Position numbers and translations under genes: made by a program. A stretch of 64,000 bases of DNA from Massilia pinisoli (lineage in GTDB: Bacteria; Pseudomonadota; Gammaproteobacteria; Burkholderiales; Burkholderiaceae_D), in contig NZ_JANUGW010000029.1 in assembly GCF_024753285.1 (NCBI RefSeq), positions 19,022 through 83,021 of the forward strand, read 5' to 3'. Each line of letters begins with the position of its first letter. Position 1 is the stretch's first letter. Under the pieces are notes generated by a model. That model was not told the DNA's origin, did no database searches, and saw nothing but the letters and a program-made list of their open reading frames with translations. Below are positions 43,019-51,628 of this stretch, piece after piece.

Positions 43019-43106
43019 GCTTCCCCCTGTTGTTGGATGACGGGAGCGGCCCGCGCGGGTGGCGCGGGCCGCGGAGGCGCGCGCGGGGTCGCCGTGCACG
43101 CGGGGA

Positions 43107-43793
43107 TCAGCGCGCGGGGATCGGCGCGAGCGTCTCGTGGGCGGTCGTGCCACGCTGCGGCGCCTTGTGCACCATGGTGTACGCGTAGTCGATGCCCATG
43201 CCGTACGCGCCCGAGTGTTCCTTCGCGATGCCGACGACGGCGTCGTACGTGTCCTTGTGGGCCCAGTCGCGCTGCCACTCCAGCAGCACCTGCTGCCAGG
43301 TCACCGGCACGACGCCGGCCTGGATCATGCGCTGCATGGCGTAGTCATGGGCTTCCTTCGACGTGCCGCCCGATGCGTCGGCAACCATGTAGATCTCGTA
43401 GCCGCCTTCCAGCATCGCGCAGAGGGCGAACGTGGTGTTGCAGACTTCCGTCCACAGGCCGGCGACGACGACCTTCTTGCGGCCGTTGGCGGCCAGCGCG
43501 TCGCGCACTTTCTGGTCGTCCCACGAGTTCATCGACGTGCGCTCGAGGATGGGCAGGCCCGGGAAGACGTCCAGCAGCTCCGGGTAGGTGTAGCCGGAGA
43601 AGCCCTGCGTCTCGACGGTGGTGATGGTCGCCGGGATGTTGAACGCGGCGGCGGCCTTGGCCAGCCCCACGGTGTTGTTCTTCAGCGCCTGGCGGTCGAT
43701 CGACTGCACGCCGAACGCCATCTGCGGCTGGTGGTCGATGAAGATGATCTGGCTGTTCTGCGGCGTCAGCACTTCGAGTTTTGGATTGTTCAT
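43107..43793 (-). CDS. YcaC-like cysteine hydrolase (isochorismatase family)
   Basis: 228 residues. The triad can be placed as Asp 20 (IIFIDHQPQMAF), Lys 107 and Cys 118 (VVVAGLWTEVCNTTFAL). YcaC-type proteins are cytoplasmic multimeric hydrolases whose substrate is not known. AGAGGATC stands before ATG 43793. It diverges from an AraC gene across 175 bp, suggesting regulation by that protein. Confidence 0.93.
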   Translation of the reverse strand: MNNPKLEVLTPQNSQIIFIDHQPQMAFGVQSIDRQALKNNTVGLAKAAAAFNIPATITTVETQGFSGYTYPELLDVFPGLPILERTSMNSWDDQKVRDALAANGRKKVVVAGLWTEVCNTTFALCAMLEGGYEIYMVADASGGTSKEAHDYAMQRMIQAGVVPVTWQQVLLEWQRDWAHKDTYDAVVGIAKEHSGAYGMGIDYAYTMVHKAPQRGTTAHETLAPIPAR

Positions 43794-43968
43794 GGGACGA
43801 TCCTCTGATGGGCAAGGGTGGATGGGCGGTGGTGCACCGGCAAGCCATGGTAGTCCCGCCCTCTCCCCGCTGCCAGTATCCGATCGTATAGGCGCGACCG
43901 GCGAGGGGCCCCTGCCGCAGGGCATGCATATGTGTCTTCGCGGCGGCGAACATGTTACGATCGTTGCC

Positions 43969-44841
43969 ATGATGACTCTCCACGACCTCAGACACCTCGC
44001 CATGCGCCACGCCGGCACCGGCCCGGACTGCGTCGTGCCCGGCCTGCGCATCCGTGCCGTCACTGGGCCGACGATGCCGATGAGCGGGATCGAGGAGCCG
44101 ATGTTCGCGCTGATCCTGCAGGGCCGCAAGCGCTCGACGATCGCCGGCCGCACGTACGAATACGGCCCGGGCGATTGCGTGATCGTGTCGCTGACGATGC
44201 CGTCGACAGGCCAGGTCGTCGTCGCCAGCGAGGACGAGCCGTATCTCGGCGTCGCCCTCACGTTGCGCCCCGCCGAGATCGCGGGCCTGATCGTCGAGGC
44301 GGAGGCGGAAGCGCCGCTGGACGCCGTGCCGATGGCCGTGCATGCGGCGTCCGCGCCGCTGCTGGACGCGGTCGGACGCCTCGTCTCGCTGCTCGACCAT
44401 CCGGACGACGTGCGCATCCTGCGTCCGCTGCTGGAAAAGGAGATCCTGTGGCGGCTGCTCTCGGGCCCGCACGGTCCGATGCTGCGCGAAGTGGGCCTGG
44501 CGGACAGCCGCGCGTCACGCATCGGCCGCGCGATCCGCTGGCTGCAGCAGCACTACGCGGAACCCGTGTCCACGCAGCAGCTGGAAGCCGTGAGCGGCAT
44601 GAGCGCGTCGTCGCTGTTCCGCCACTTCAAGGACTTCACGTCGCTGAGTCCCCTGCAATACCAGAAGCAGATCCGCCTGCACGAGGCCCGTGCCCGCCTT
44701 GCCGCCGCCAGCTGCGACGTGGCGGCCGTCGCATACCAGGTGGGCTATGAAAGCCCGTCGCAGTTTACGCGCGAGTACAGCCGCATGTTCGGGCGGCCGC
44801 CGAGGGACGATCTCAGGCGCGTGCGCGAGCCGGCCGTATGA
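43969..44841 (+). CDS. AraC-family regulator with N-terminal AraC_N domain
   Basis: 290 residues. The N-terminal cupin-like AraC_N domain (about 20-165: MFALILQGRKRSTIAGRTY) is followed by two helix-turn-helix motifs (190-285: STQQLEAVSGMSASSLFRHF, VAYQVGYESPSQFTREYSRM). ATG 43969 is followed at once by a second ATG; the first is used. A TACGAT box lies eight bases before it. Probable regulator of the divergent YcaC-like gene. The stop overlaps the next gene (ATGA). Confidence 0.93.
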   Translation: MMTLHDLRHLAMRHAGTGPDCVVPGLRIRAVTGPTMPMSGIEEPMFALILQGRKRSTIAGRTYEYGPGDCVIVSLTMPSTGQVVVASEDEPYLGVALTLRPAEIAGLIVEAEAEAPLDAVPMAVHAASAPLLDAVGRLVSLLDHPDDVRILRPLLEKEILWRLLSGPHGPMLREVGLADSRASRIGRAIRWLQQHYAEPVSTQQLEAVSGMSASSLFRHFKDFTSLSPLQYQKQIRLHEARARLAAASCDVAAVAYQVGYESPSQFTREYSRMFGRPPRDDLRRVREPAV

Positions 44842-45353
44842 CCGGCGCCGCGCCGGTCGCGCCGGCCCGGCTCTTTCTGCATTACCTGGCCAGGCTGGAC
44901 GCCGTGCTGAAAGCGGCCGAGGCGTTCGACGCAAGCGTTGGGGCACGGCGCCTGCATCCCGACATGGTCCCGCTGCTGCTGCAGGCGTCGACCGCCATCG
45001 GGTTCACGTTGCGCGCCTCCTGTCCGCTCGCGCGCCGCGACATCGTCTCGTTCCGCGCCGACGACACCACCTTCGCGGGCGTCTATGCGGAACTCGAACG
45101 GACCGCGGCCTACCTGGCGGCGATACCCGATGCGGACTTCGACGGCGTCGGCACCCTCACCGTCCACACGACCGCGGGCTTCGCCGAACTGGCGTTGCCG
45201 GGCTGGGAGTATTACCAGATGTACGCCGTGCCCAACTTCTTTTTCCATTACGCGATGGTGTATGCGATCGCGCGCCAGGCCGGCGTGCCGGTCGGGAAAT
45301 CGGAGTTCGACGGCTACCATCGCTATCCGGCCGGTTTCGCGTTCGGCCGGTAA
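44838..45353 (+). CDS. DUF1993 family protein
   Basis: 171 residues, helical, soluble. Family features are the start region LFLHYLARLDAVLKAAEAF, then RLHPDMVPLLLQ, FAELALPGWEYYQMYAVPNF and FFHYAMVYAIAR. It has the DinB-like four-helix layout; the function is unknown. Translationally coupled to the AraC gene, so it may be an effector under the same control. Confidence 0.87.
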   Translation: MTGAAPVAPARLFLHYLARLDAVLKAAEAFDASVGARRLHPDMVPLLLQASTAIGFTLRASCPLARRDIVSFRADDTTFAGVYAELERTAAYLAAIPDADFDGVGTLTVHTTAGFAELALPGWEYYQMYAVPNFFFHYAMVYAIARQAGVPVGKSEFDGYHRYPAGFAFGR

Positions 45354-45419
45354 CGCGGCACGTTCACGGCTCCCCCGGCGGGGCTACGGGGCGCATTGTT
45401 GCGCGCAGGTATGTCATTA

Positions 45420-45464
45420 TTGTCGGCACGTTGTCACAATGTTGTCATAATCGGCTTCTACACT
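45420..45464 (+). promoter_or_regulatory. Pho box and -10 of ppk1
   Basis: Three direct repeats in 11-bp register, TTGTCGG (45420), TTGTCAC (45431) and TTGTCAT (45442), match the PhoB half-site CTGTCAT with four-base spacers. Ten bases after the last repeat is TACACT (45459-45464), the -10 position in PhoB-dependent promoters where the Pho box replaces the -35. The predicted start is about 25 bases before ATG 45495. Confidence 0.72.
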
Positions 45465-45494
45465 CCGTTGCCACGAGTGAAATATTTCCGAAAA

Positions 45495-47654
45495 ATGGAT
45501 ATGAAGTTGAAAACGGACGAGGCCCTCGCCACGCTTCCGGCAGATAGCCCTCACCTGTTCCTCAACCGTGAGCTCTCGCTGCTCGAATTTAACCGCCGCG
45601 TCCTCGAACAGGCCGAGGACGAGTCCGTGCCGCTGCTCGAACGGCTGCGCTTCCTGACCATCGTCTCGAGCAACCTCGACGAATTCTTCGAAGTGCGCGT
45701 CGCGAGCCTGCTGGCGCAGCACCAGTCGTACGGCGGGCCCGATCCCGGCCAGGCCGACCTGGACGGCGCCAGCGACGAATGCCGCCAGATCATCGGGCGC
45801 CAGTATGCGCTGCTGAACGACCAGATCCTGCCGCAGCTGTCCGCCAACGGCATCCACCTGCTGCGCCGCTCCGACCGCAACGCTGCGCAGAAGGCCTGGG
45901 TCAAGCAGTACTTCGACAAGGAGGTGAGGCCCCTGCTCACACCGGTGGGCCTCGACCCGGCGCACCCGTTCCCGCGCGTGATCAACAAGAGCCTGAACTT
46001 CATCGTCGAGCTGTCCGGCAAGGATGCGTTCGGGCGCGGCTCGGGCATCGCGATCATGAAGGCGCCGCGCGTCCTGCCGCGCATCATCCGCCTGCCGGAC
46101 GAACTGTCGGACAAGCCGGGCGCGTCGTACTGCCTGCTGACGTCCGTGATCGAAGCCCATATGGCCGACCTATTCACGGGGCGCGAAGTCGTGTCGTACT
46201 CGCAGTTCCGCGTCACGCGCAACAGCGACCTGTGGGTCGACGAGGAAGAAGTCAAGAACCTGCGCCAGGCGCTGCAGAGCGAACTGCACAGCCGCAACTA
46301 CGGCTTCGCCGTGCGCCTCGAAGTGGGTCGCAACTGTCCGAAGCACCTCGCGGACTTCCTGCTCGACCAGTTCTCGATCGACCGCTCGCGCCTGTTCACC
46401 GTCGACGGTCCCGTCAACATGGGCCGGCTGCTGGAGATCGTCAACAGCAACGCGCGCCCGGAACTCAAGTTCGCGCCGTTCGTGCCGGGCTTCCCGTCCA
46501 AGCTCGTGAGCGGCCACGACAGCTTCGCCCTGCTGCGCAAGCAGGACGTGCTCCTGCACCACCCCTACCAGTCGTTCCAGCCCGTGATCGACTTCGTGCG
46601 CTGCGCCGCCACCGATCCGAACGTCGTCGCGATCAAGCAGACGATCTACCGCGCGGGCTCGGATTCGGAGCTGATGGATTCCCTGATCAACGCCGCGCTG
46701 CGCGGCAAGGAAGTGACCGTCATCGTGGAATTGATGGCGCGCTTCGACGAAGAGGCCAACATCAACTGGGCCGAGCGCCTGGAGGAAGCGGGCGCCCAGG
46801 TCGTGTACGGCGTCGTCGGCCTCAAGACGCACGCCAAGATGGCCCTCGTGCTGCGCCGCGAGCCGGACGGCCTGCGCCGCTACGCCCACCTCGGCACCGG
46901 CAACTACAACCCGACGACGGCGCGCTTCTACACCGACTTCGGCCTGCTCACGTCGGACGAGGAAATCACGCACGACGTCAACGAAGTCTTCATCCACCTC
47001 ACGAGCCTGACGCGCCCCACGCAGCTGTCCGCGATGTGGCTGGCGCCGTTCACCTTGCAGAAGGAGATCGTGAAGGCGATCCGCCAGGAAGCGGCCATCG
47101 CGCGCGAAGGCAAGCCCGCGCGCATCATCGCGAAGATGAATTCGCTGACGGACGAATCCGTGATCCGCGCGCTGTACGACGCGTCCGGCGACGGCGTGCG
47201 CATCGACCTGATCGTGCGCGGCGCGTGCTCGCTGCGACCCGGCGTGCCGGGGCTGTCCGAGAACATCCGCGTGCGCTCGATCGTGGGCCGGTTCCTCGAG
47301 CACACGCGCGTCTACTACTTCCGCAACAACCTCAAGAACGACATCTATCTCGGCAGCGCCGACTGGATGAACCGCAACCTGTTCCGCCGAGTCGAAGTCG
47401 CTTTCCCCGTCCGTTCGGCCGCGTTGAAGAAGCGCGTGCTGCGCGAGGGCCTGCAAGTCTATTTGAAGGACAACGTCAACGCCTGGGAATTGGGCAGCGA
47501 CGGCCGCTACCGGCGCCGCAAGCCGCGCGGCAGCCAACCGGCCTTCGGCGCCCAGCAGTTCCTCATGGAGACGCTGGGCGCGCAGAGCACCGTCCACGCG
47601 AATAACAAGGAGAACGACCATGGAACTGATCCTGTGGCGCCACGCCGAGGCTGA
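45495..47654 (+). CDS. ppk1: Polyphosphate kinase 1
   Basis: 719 residues, full length. PPK1 makes polyphosphate from ATP. Visible in order: the N-domain FLNRELSLLEFNRRVL, the SNLDEFFEVR helical segment, PYQSFQPVIDFVR, the first phospholipase-D-like motif VVGLKTHAKMALVLRRE with the autophosphorylated His, YAHLGTGNYNPTTAR and a second domain ending in SADWMNRNLFRRVE. No strong ribosome site precedes the start; ATG 45501 is an alternative. The gene overlaps sixA by 35 bp. Pho-box control is predicted. Confidence 0.97.
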   Translation: MDMKLKTDEALATLPADSPHLFLNRELSLLEFNRRVLEQAEDESVPLLERLRFLTIVSSNLDEFFEVRVASLLAQHQSYGGPDPGQADLDGASDECRQIIGRQYALLNDQILPQLSANGIHLLRRSDRNAAQKAWVKQYFDKEVRPLLTPVGLDPAHPFPRVINKSLNFIVELSGKDAFGRGSGIAIMKAPRVLPRIIRLPDELSDKPGASYCLLTSVIEAHMADLFTGREVVSYSQFRVTRNSDLWVDEEEVKNLRQALQSELHSRNYGFAVRLEVGRNCPKHLADFLLDQFSIDRSRLFTVDGPVNMGRLLEIVNSNARPELKFAPFVPGFPSKLVSGHDSFALLRKQDVLLHHPYQSFQPVIDFVRCAATDPNVVAIKQTIYRAGSDSELMDSLINAALRGKEVTVIVELMARFDEEANINWAERLEEAGAQVVYGVVGLKTHAKMALVLRREPDGLRRYAHLGTGNYNPTTARFYTDFGLLTSDEEITHDVNEVFIHLTSLTRPTQLSAMWLAPFTLQKEIVKAIRQEAAIAREGKPARIIAKMNSLTDESVIRALYDASGDGVRIDLIVRGACSLRPGVPGLSENIRVRSIVGRFLEHTRVYYFRNNLKNDIYLGSADWMNRNLFRRVEVAFPVRSAALKKRVLREGLQVYLKDNVNAWELGSDGRYRRRKPRGSQPAFGAQQFLMETLGAQSTVHANNKENDHGTDPVAPRRG

Positions 47655-48093
47655 GCCGCACGTCCCCGACCGCCAGGGCGATCAGTTGCGTGAACTGACG
47701 GCGAAAGGCGCGCGCCACGCGTCGCGCGTGGGCGCGTGGCTCGACCGCCAGCTGCCGGCGCACTGCCGCATCCTGTCCAGCCCGGCCGCCCGCTGCGTGC
47801 AGACGGCAGAAAGCCTCGGGCGCAAGTTCACGACGGTCGAGGCGCTGAACACGGATTCGACGCCGCAGCGCATCCTGGAAGCGGCCGGCTGGCCGGACAA
47901 CAAGCACACGGTCGTCGTCGTCGGTCATCAACCGTTGCTGGGCCAGGTGGCGTCGCTGATCTTCGCGGGGACGGCGCAGGACTGGAAGATTCGCAAGGCC
48001 AGCGTGTTCTGGATCGCGCGCAAGGGCGAGGACGATCCTGCGCCGTTCGTGAGGCTCGCCGTCGGCCCCGACATCGTCGGCAAACTGCGCTGA
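47620..48093 (+). CDS. sixA: SixA-type phosphohistidine phosphatase
   Basis: 157-residue histidine-phosphatase-superfamily protein. Catalytic RH at residues 7-8 (LILWRHAEAE), Arg in ILSSPAARCVQTAE and the second catalytic His in VVVVGHQPLLG. SixA removes phosphate from histidine phosphocarriers. The gene starts inside the end of ppk1, preceded by AAGGAGAACGACC, and is therefore co-expressed with it. Confidence 0.92.
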   Translation: MELILWRHAEAEPHVPDRQGDQLRELTAKGARHASRVGAWLDRQLPAHCRILSSPAARCVQTAESLGRKFTTVEALNTDSTPQRILEAAGWPDNKHTVVVVGHQPLLGQVASLIFAGTAQDWKIRKASVFWIARKGEDDPAPFVRLAVGPDIVGKLR

Positions 48094-48094
48094 T

Positions 48095-49315
48095 TCACGC
48101 ATTCTGCAGGCGCGCACTCCGCGTCCCGCCACCGACACCCACCGCCGTCACGATCGCCAGCGCCTGGAACGACGCGATCCCCGCGAACAGCCAGCCCGGG
48201 TGTCCCGCATCCATCACGAGCCCGAACAGCGCCGGGCCCACGGACAGCCCGGCATCCAGCCCCGAATAGACGACGCCGTACACGCGCCCTGTCGCATTCT
48301 TCGGCGCCGCAGCGCGTATCATGAGGTCGCGCGACGGTCCCGCCACGCCCGAGAAAAAGCCGATGAGCGCCATCAGCGGCAGCGCCAGCCACCCCGGCAC
48401 GACGGCCGCCCCCAGCAGCAGGGCCAGCGCGGCGGCCAGCGCGAAGGCGATGGCGACCGTGCGGTCGTGGTCCTGGCGGCCCGCGCCGACGAATCCCCCC
48501 AGCAGCATGCCGACCGCCGACGCCAGCATGTACGCCGTGTACGACCCCGTCGCCAGTCCGCGCGAGATGCCGTACAGCTGCATCAGGCCGATAGCCGCGA
48601 ACGCCTGGATGCCGCCCAGCGCCACGGCCGTCAGCATGAAGAAAGCGAAGCACATCCATACGGCCGGCAGGCGCAGGAACGCGAGCGTGCCGGTGCCCTC
48701 GGCCGCGGCGGGCGCGGCAGGTGCGGCGGGCTTCGGTTCGGCGCGCAGGTACGACCGGTTCAGGAACAAGATGCCCAGCACGGCGAACGGCAGGAGCGAT
48801 GCGTACGCGAGCGCCATGCGCCAGCTGGACGTCGCGGCGACCGTCGTCATGAACAGCGGCGCCGCGGCCCAGCCGATATTGCCGCTGATGCCATGCACGG
48901 AAAAGCCGTGCGCCAGCCGCGCGCGCGACACGCGCTCGTTCAGCAGCGTGTAGTCGGCAGGATGAAAAATGCTGTTGCCGACGCCGGCCAGCAGCGCGCC
49001 CGCCATCAGCGCCGGATAGCTGCCGGCCGCCGCCAGCACGAGCGCGGACACGCCCAGCATCGCCACGCCGAAGAACAGGACCCGGCGCGCGCCCACCATG
49101 TCGACGACGAAGCCGGCCAGCATCTGGCCGATGCCGGAGACGACGAAGAATGCCGTCAACAGCAGGCCCAGCTCCGCATAACTGAGGCCGAACGCGGGCT
49201 TCAGCCAGGGGAACAGCGCGGCCAGGATCAGGTGGTAGAAGTGCGACGTGCCGTGGGCGACGCCAACGAGGGCGATCACGCGCGCGTCGGCGCGCAGGGT
49301 GGGGTCTTGGGACAT
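48095..49315 (-). CDS. MFS transporter (Fsr-like)
   Basis: 406 residues with twelve hydrophobic helices split by a Pro/Ala/Glu loop near 205-220. The start contains ALVGVAHGTSHFYHLILAAL and later GVGNSIFHPADYTLL and SVHGISGNIGWAAAP, features shared with fosmidomycin-resistance-type exporters. The substrate is unknown. CAGGAG precedes ATG 49315. It diverges from an AraC gene across 92 bp, the arrangement of a drug pump and its regulator. It converges on sixA with one base between. Confidence 0.92.
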   Translation of the reverse strand: MSQDPTLRADARVIALVGVAHGTSHFYHLILAALFPWLKPAFGLSYAELGLLLTAFFVVSGIGQMLAGFVVDMVGARRVLFFGVAMLGVSALVLAAAGSYPALMAGALLAGVGNSIFHPADYTLLNERVSRARLAHGFSVHGISGNIGWAAAPLFMTTVAATSSWRMALAYASLLPFAVLGILFLNRSYLRAEPKPAAPAAPAAAEGTGTLAFLRLPAVWMCFAFFMLTAVALGGIQAFAAIGLMQLYGISRGLATGSYTAYMLASAVGMLLGGFVGAGRQDHDRTVAIAFALAAALALLLGAAVVPGWLALPLMALIGFFSGVAGPSRDLMIRAAAPKNATGRVYGVVYSGLDAGLSVGPALFGLVMDAGHPGWLFAGIASFQALAIVTAVGVGGGTRSARLQNA

Positions 49316-49407
49316 GGAGGCTCCTGGAGAAAAACCCAGTGTAGGCAAATCGACCACGGCTGAATTACGATAGCAAGTCAAACTTTGTCGAGAATCGGAC
49401 AGCCCCC

Positions 49408-50199
49408 ATGAGCATCCCTGTCGTGCACCACACCCTGCCCTTCCCGGACTGCTTCGACCCGACACCGGCACGCCCCGTCACGCTGACAGCGCGCGACCTG
49501 GAAGCGGCCGACAGCGTGGCACCGCACACGCACCCGTTCGGCCAGCTCACGTACGCGCGCGAGGGCGTGATCCGGCTGACGGCCACGGGCAGCAGCTGGA
49601 TCGTGCCGCCGTCGCGCGCCATCTGGACGGCGCCCGGCGTCGTGCACGCCGTGACGGTGCTGGAGCCAGTGCGGCTGCGGCCCGTGCGCGTCCACGCCGC
49701 GCGCACGCCGTTCCCCGGCGAGGACTGCCGCGTGCTCGACGTGTCCACGTTGCTGCGCGAATTGATCCTCGCGCTCGAACAGTTGCCGGCGCTCGAAGTG
49801 TCGCCGCGCGCCACGTTGCTGTCGGAGCTGATGCTGGACGAACTGGCCCGCGCGCCCGCGCTGCCGATCCGCATTCCGCTGCCGCGCGACAAGCGCCTGC
49901 AAAGCCTGTGCGAGCGCCTGCTCGATGCGCCCGGCGCCACGCAGACGCTCGCGGACTGGGCGCGCCAGGTGGGCGCCTCCGAGCGCACGCTGGCGCGCCT
50001 GTTCGAACGGGAACTCGGCATGAGTTTCAGCCAGTGGCGCCAGCAGGCGCGCCTGGCGCACGCGGCGCCGCTGATCGCGCGCGGCATGCCGCTCGCCCGC
50101 GTGGCCGAAGAGCTGGGCTACACGAGCCAGTCCGCATTTTCCCACATGTTCAGGAAGACATTCGGCTGCTCGCCGTCCGCGTTCTTCGCCCAGCGCTGA
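49408..50199 (+). CDS. AraC-family regulator with cupin sensor
   Basis: 263 residues. A cupin (about 30-110: VAPHTHPFGQLTYAREG, VPPSRAIWTAPGVVHAV) precedes two helix-turn-helix motifs (LADWARQVGASERTLARLF and VAEELGYTSQSAFSHMF). This layout is that of NimR/YeaM-like regulators that control a divergent efflux gene, here the MFS pump. A TACGAT box lies near 49366. There is no strong ribosome site. Confidence 0.93.
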   Translation: MSIPVVHHTLPFPDCFDPTPARPVTLTARDLEAADSVAPHTHPFGQLTYAREGVIRLTATGSSWIVPPSRAIWTAPGVVHAVTVLEPVRLRPVRVHAARTPFPGEDCRVLDVSTLLRELILALEQLPALEVSPRATLLSELMLDELARAPALPIRIPLPRDKRLQSLCERLLDAPGATQTLADWARQVGASERTLARLFERELGMSFSQWRQQARLAHAAPLIARGMPLARVAEELGYTSQSAFSHMFRKTFGCSPSAFFAQR

Positions 50200-50673
50200 T
50201 CATTTCGCCGGCGCCTGCGCCGGCACGGCCGCGATCGCCTCGATCTCGATCAGGTACTCGGGCCGCGCCAGTGCGGCCACCTGCACCCACGTGCTGGGCG
50301 GCGGCGCCGTCCCTGCGAACATCTCCGTGCGCTTGGCGTTCAGCTTCGCGAGCGAGGCCGGCTTCGCTGCCACATAAAACGTCAGCTTGACGATGTCCTG
50401 CGGCCGCGCGCCCTCCGCGGCGAGGATCAGGCGGATGTTCTCGAGCGCCTGCACTGCCTGGTCTTCGGCGGACTCCGGCAGCGAACCGTCCGGCCGGTTG
50501 CCGACCTGGCCCGCCAGGTACAGCAGGCGCGTGCCCGGCGGGACTTCCGCCACGTGGCTGTACGCGGCGACGGGTTTGGCCACCGTGGGCGGGTTCGCCT
50601 TGCGGATCGCTTGGCCGTATGCCGGCGGGAGCGCGGCCAGCAGCGTGATCAGCACGATGGGGTTACGGTTCAT
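50200..50673 (-). CDS. Exported RidA-family protein
   Basis: 157 residues. A signal peptide (1-20, VLITLLAALPPAYG) precedes a RidA/YjgF domain with LLYLAGQVGNRPDGS, ALENIRLILAAEGA and IEIEAIAAVPA. Cytosolic RidA proteins deaminate reactive enamines; exported members lack a defined role. The conserved Arg of active RidA is not evident where expected (ALARPEYLIEIEA). The start overlaps the end of the frameshifted acetyltransferase by 11 bp. Confidence 0.9.
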   Translation of the reverse strand: MNRNPIVLITLLAALPPAYGQAIRKANPPTVAKPVAAYSHVAEVPPGTRLLYLAGQVGNRPDGSLPESAEDQAVQALENIRLILAAEGARPQDIVKLTFYVAAKPASLAKLNAKRTEMFAGTAPPPSTWVQVAALARPEYLIEIEAIAAVPAQAPAK

Positions 50674-51326
50674 GTTTTACGTTCTCCATGGGTTGGATGC
50701 CTAGGCGCCGTTCGAGCCGGGCCCGCACCTCGGGCCAGTCGAGGTCGGTCACGGCGAACAAGACGCTGTCGCGCACGTGGCCGGTCCAGGTGACGCGCTC
50801 GCGCCGCAGCACGCCTTCGCGCACGGCGCCCAGTTTGGCGATGGCGGCCTGGCTGCGCACGTTGCGCAAGTCCGTCAACAATTCCACGCGGCGGGCGCCG
50901 CATGCGAACGCATGGGCCAGCATCAGGTATTTCGCCTCGGCGTTGACGAGGGTGCCGCGCACGTCCGGCTGCAGGAACGTGCCGCCGATCTCGACGCTCT
51001 GGCGCGTGCGCTTGAGGTTCAGGAAGCTCGTCGTGCCGACGATCGTGTCCGTCGCGCGGCTGCGGACGGCATAAGCGACCCACTCCCCCTGCGCCACCCA
51101 GGGCGTTCACGGTGCGCCACCAGGTGTCGAAATCCTTGCCCTGCCCGTTGACGGCAAACAGCTGCCATGCGCCGGGATCGCAGTCGAGAGCGGCGCGTAG
51201 GGCGTCGCGCAACGCGTCCGCGTACGGCTCGAGGCGGACGTGGCGTCCGGTCAGCGGGTGGCGATCCAGGTCGAGCGGAGCGGGCGACGCAGGGGTCGAA
51301 GGTCTGGCGGTGGTCGATGGGTTCAT
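50663..51326 (-). pseudogene. GNAT acetyltransferase (RimJ/RimL type), frameshifted
   Basis: Two reading frames together make one RimJ/RimL-like N-acetyltransferase. The first (from 51326: LTGRHVRLEPYADALRDAL up to DTWWRTVNAL) is continued in another frame by QGEWVAYAVRSRATDTIVG, then LNVRSQAAIAKLGAVREG, ending at 50663. The second frame has a stop (TGA) just before the junction, so it cannot be the whole gene. A single-base change between about 51085 and 51103, in the CCCCC or CCC runs, would restore one frame. It is either a pseudogene or a sequencing error. No good ribosome site precedes 51326. Confidence 0.72.
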
Positions 51327-51389
51327 GGCGAAATGATAATGTTTTTCGCTAAGTCAAGGTTAAAATGTTGCATAAAAAAAATAATGCCA

Positions 51390-51416
51390 AAATGAAATGT
51401 TGTCAGTATAAAATAT
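51390..51416 (+). promoter_or_regulatory. 27-nt element upstream of lipoprotein gene 1
   Basis: An AT-rich 27-mer identical at 24 of 27 positions to one at 52706-52732; the shared core includes ATGAAA, GTTGTCAGT and AATAT, and the differences are all transitions. It lies 212 bases before the ATG of the first lipoprotein gene. It could be a promoter for a special sigma factor or an activator site. Confidence 0.48.
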
Positions 51417-51628
51417 ATATTGAGCAATTCGCATCGATCCCGCCGCAGGAAGGCGACCACATGCCCTCCTGACGCGTACGCGGGCCCATACGTGTGCCGT
51501 GTCAAGGCACGGCAACATGTTCGACGGAGGACCCCTCCCGTCGACATGCTTCCCGTGCCCGGCGGACATTGGCGCCCGATGCGCCATGCCCGTCGCCGAC
51601 TTGTCCCCAACCGAGAGAGATACCACAG

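Noticed and set aside
45354..45410. Terminator hairpin after the DUF1993 gene
   Set aside because: Only a four-base C/G stem with no T run; too weak to call.
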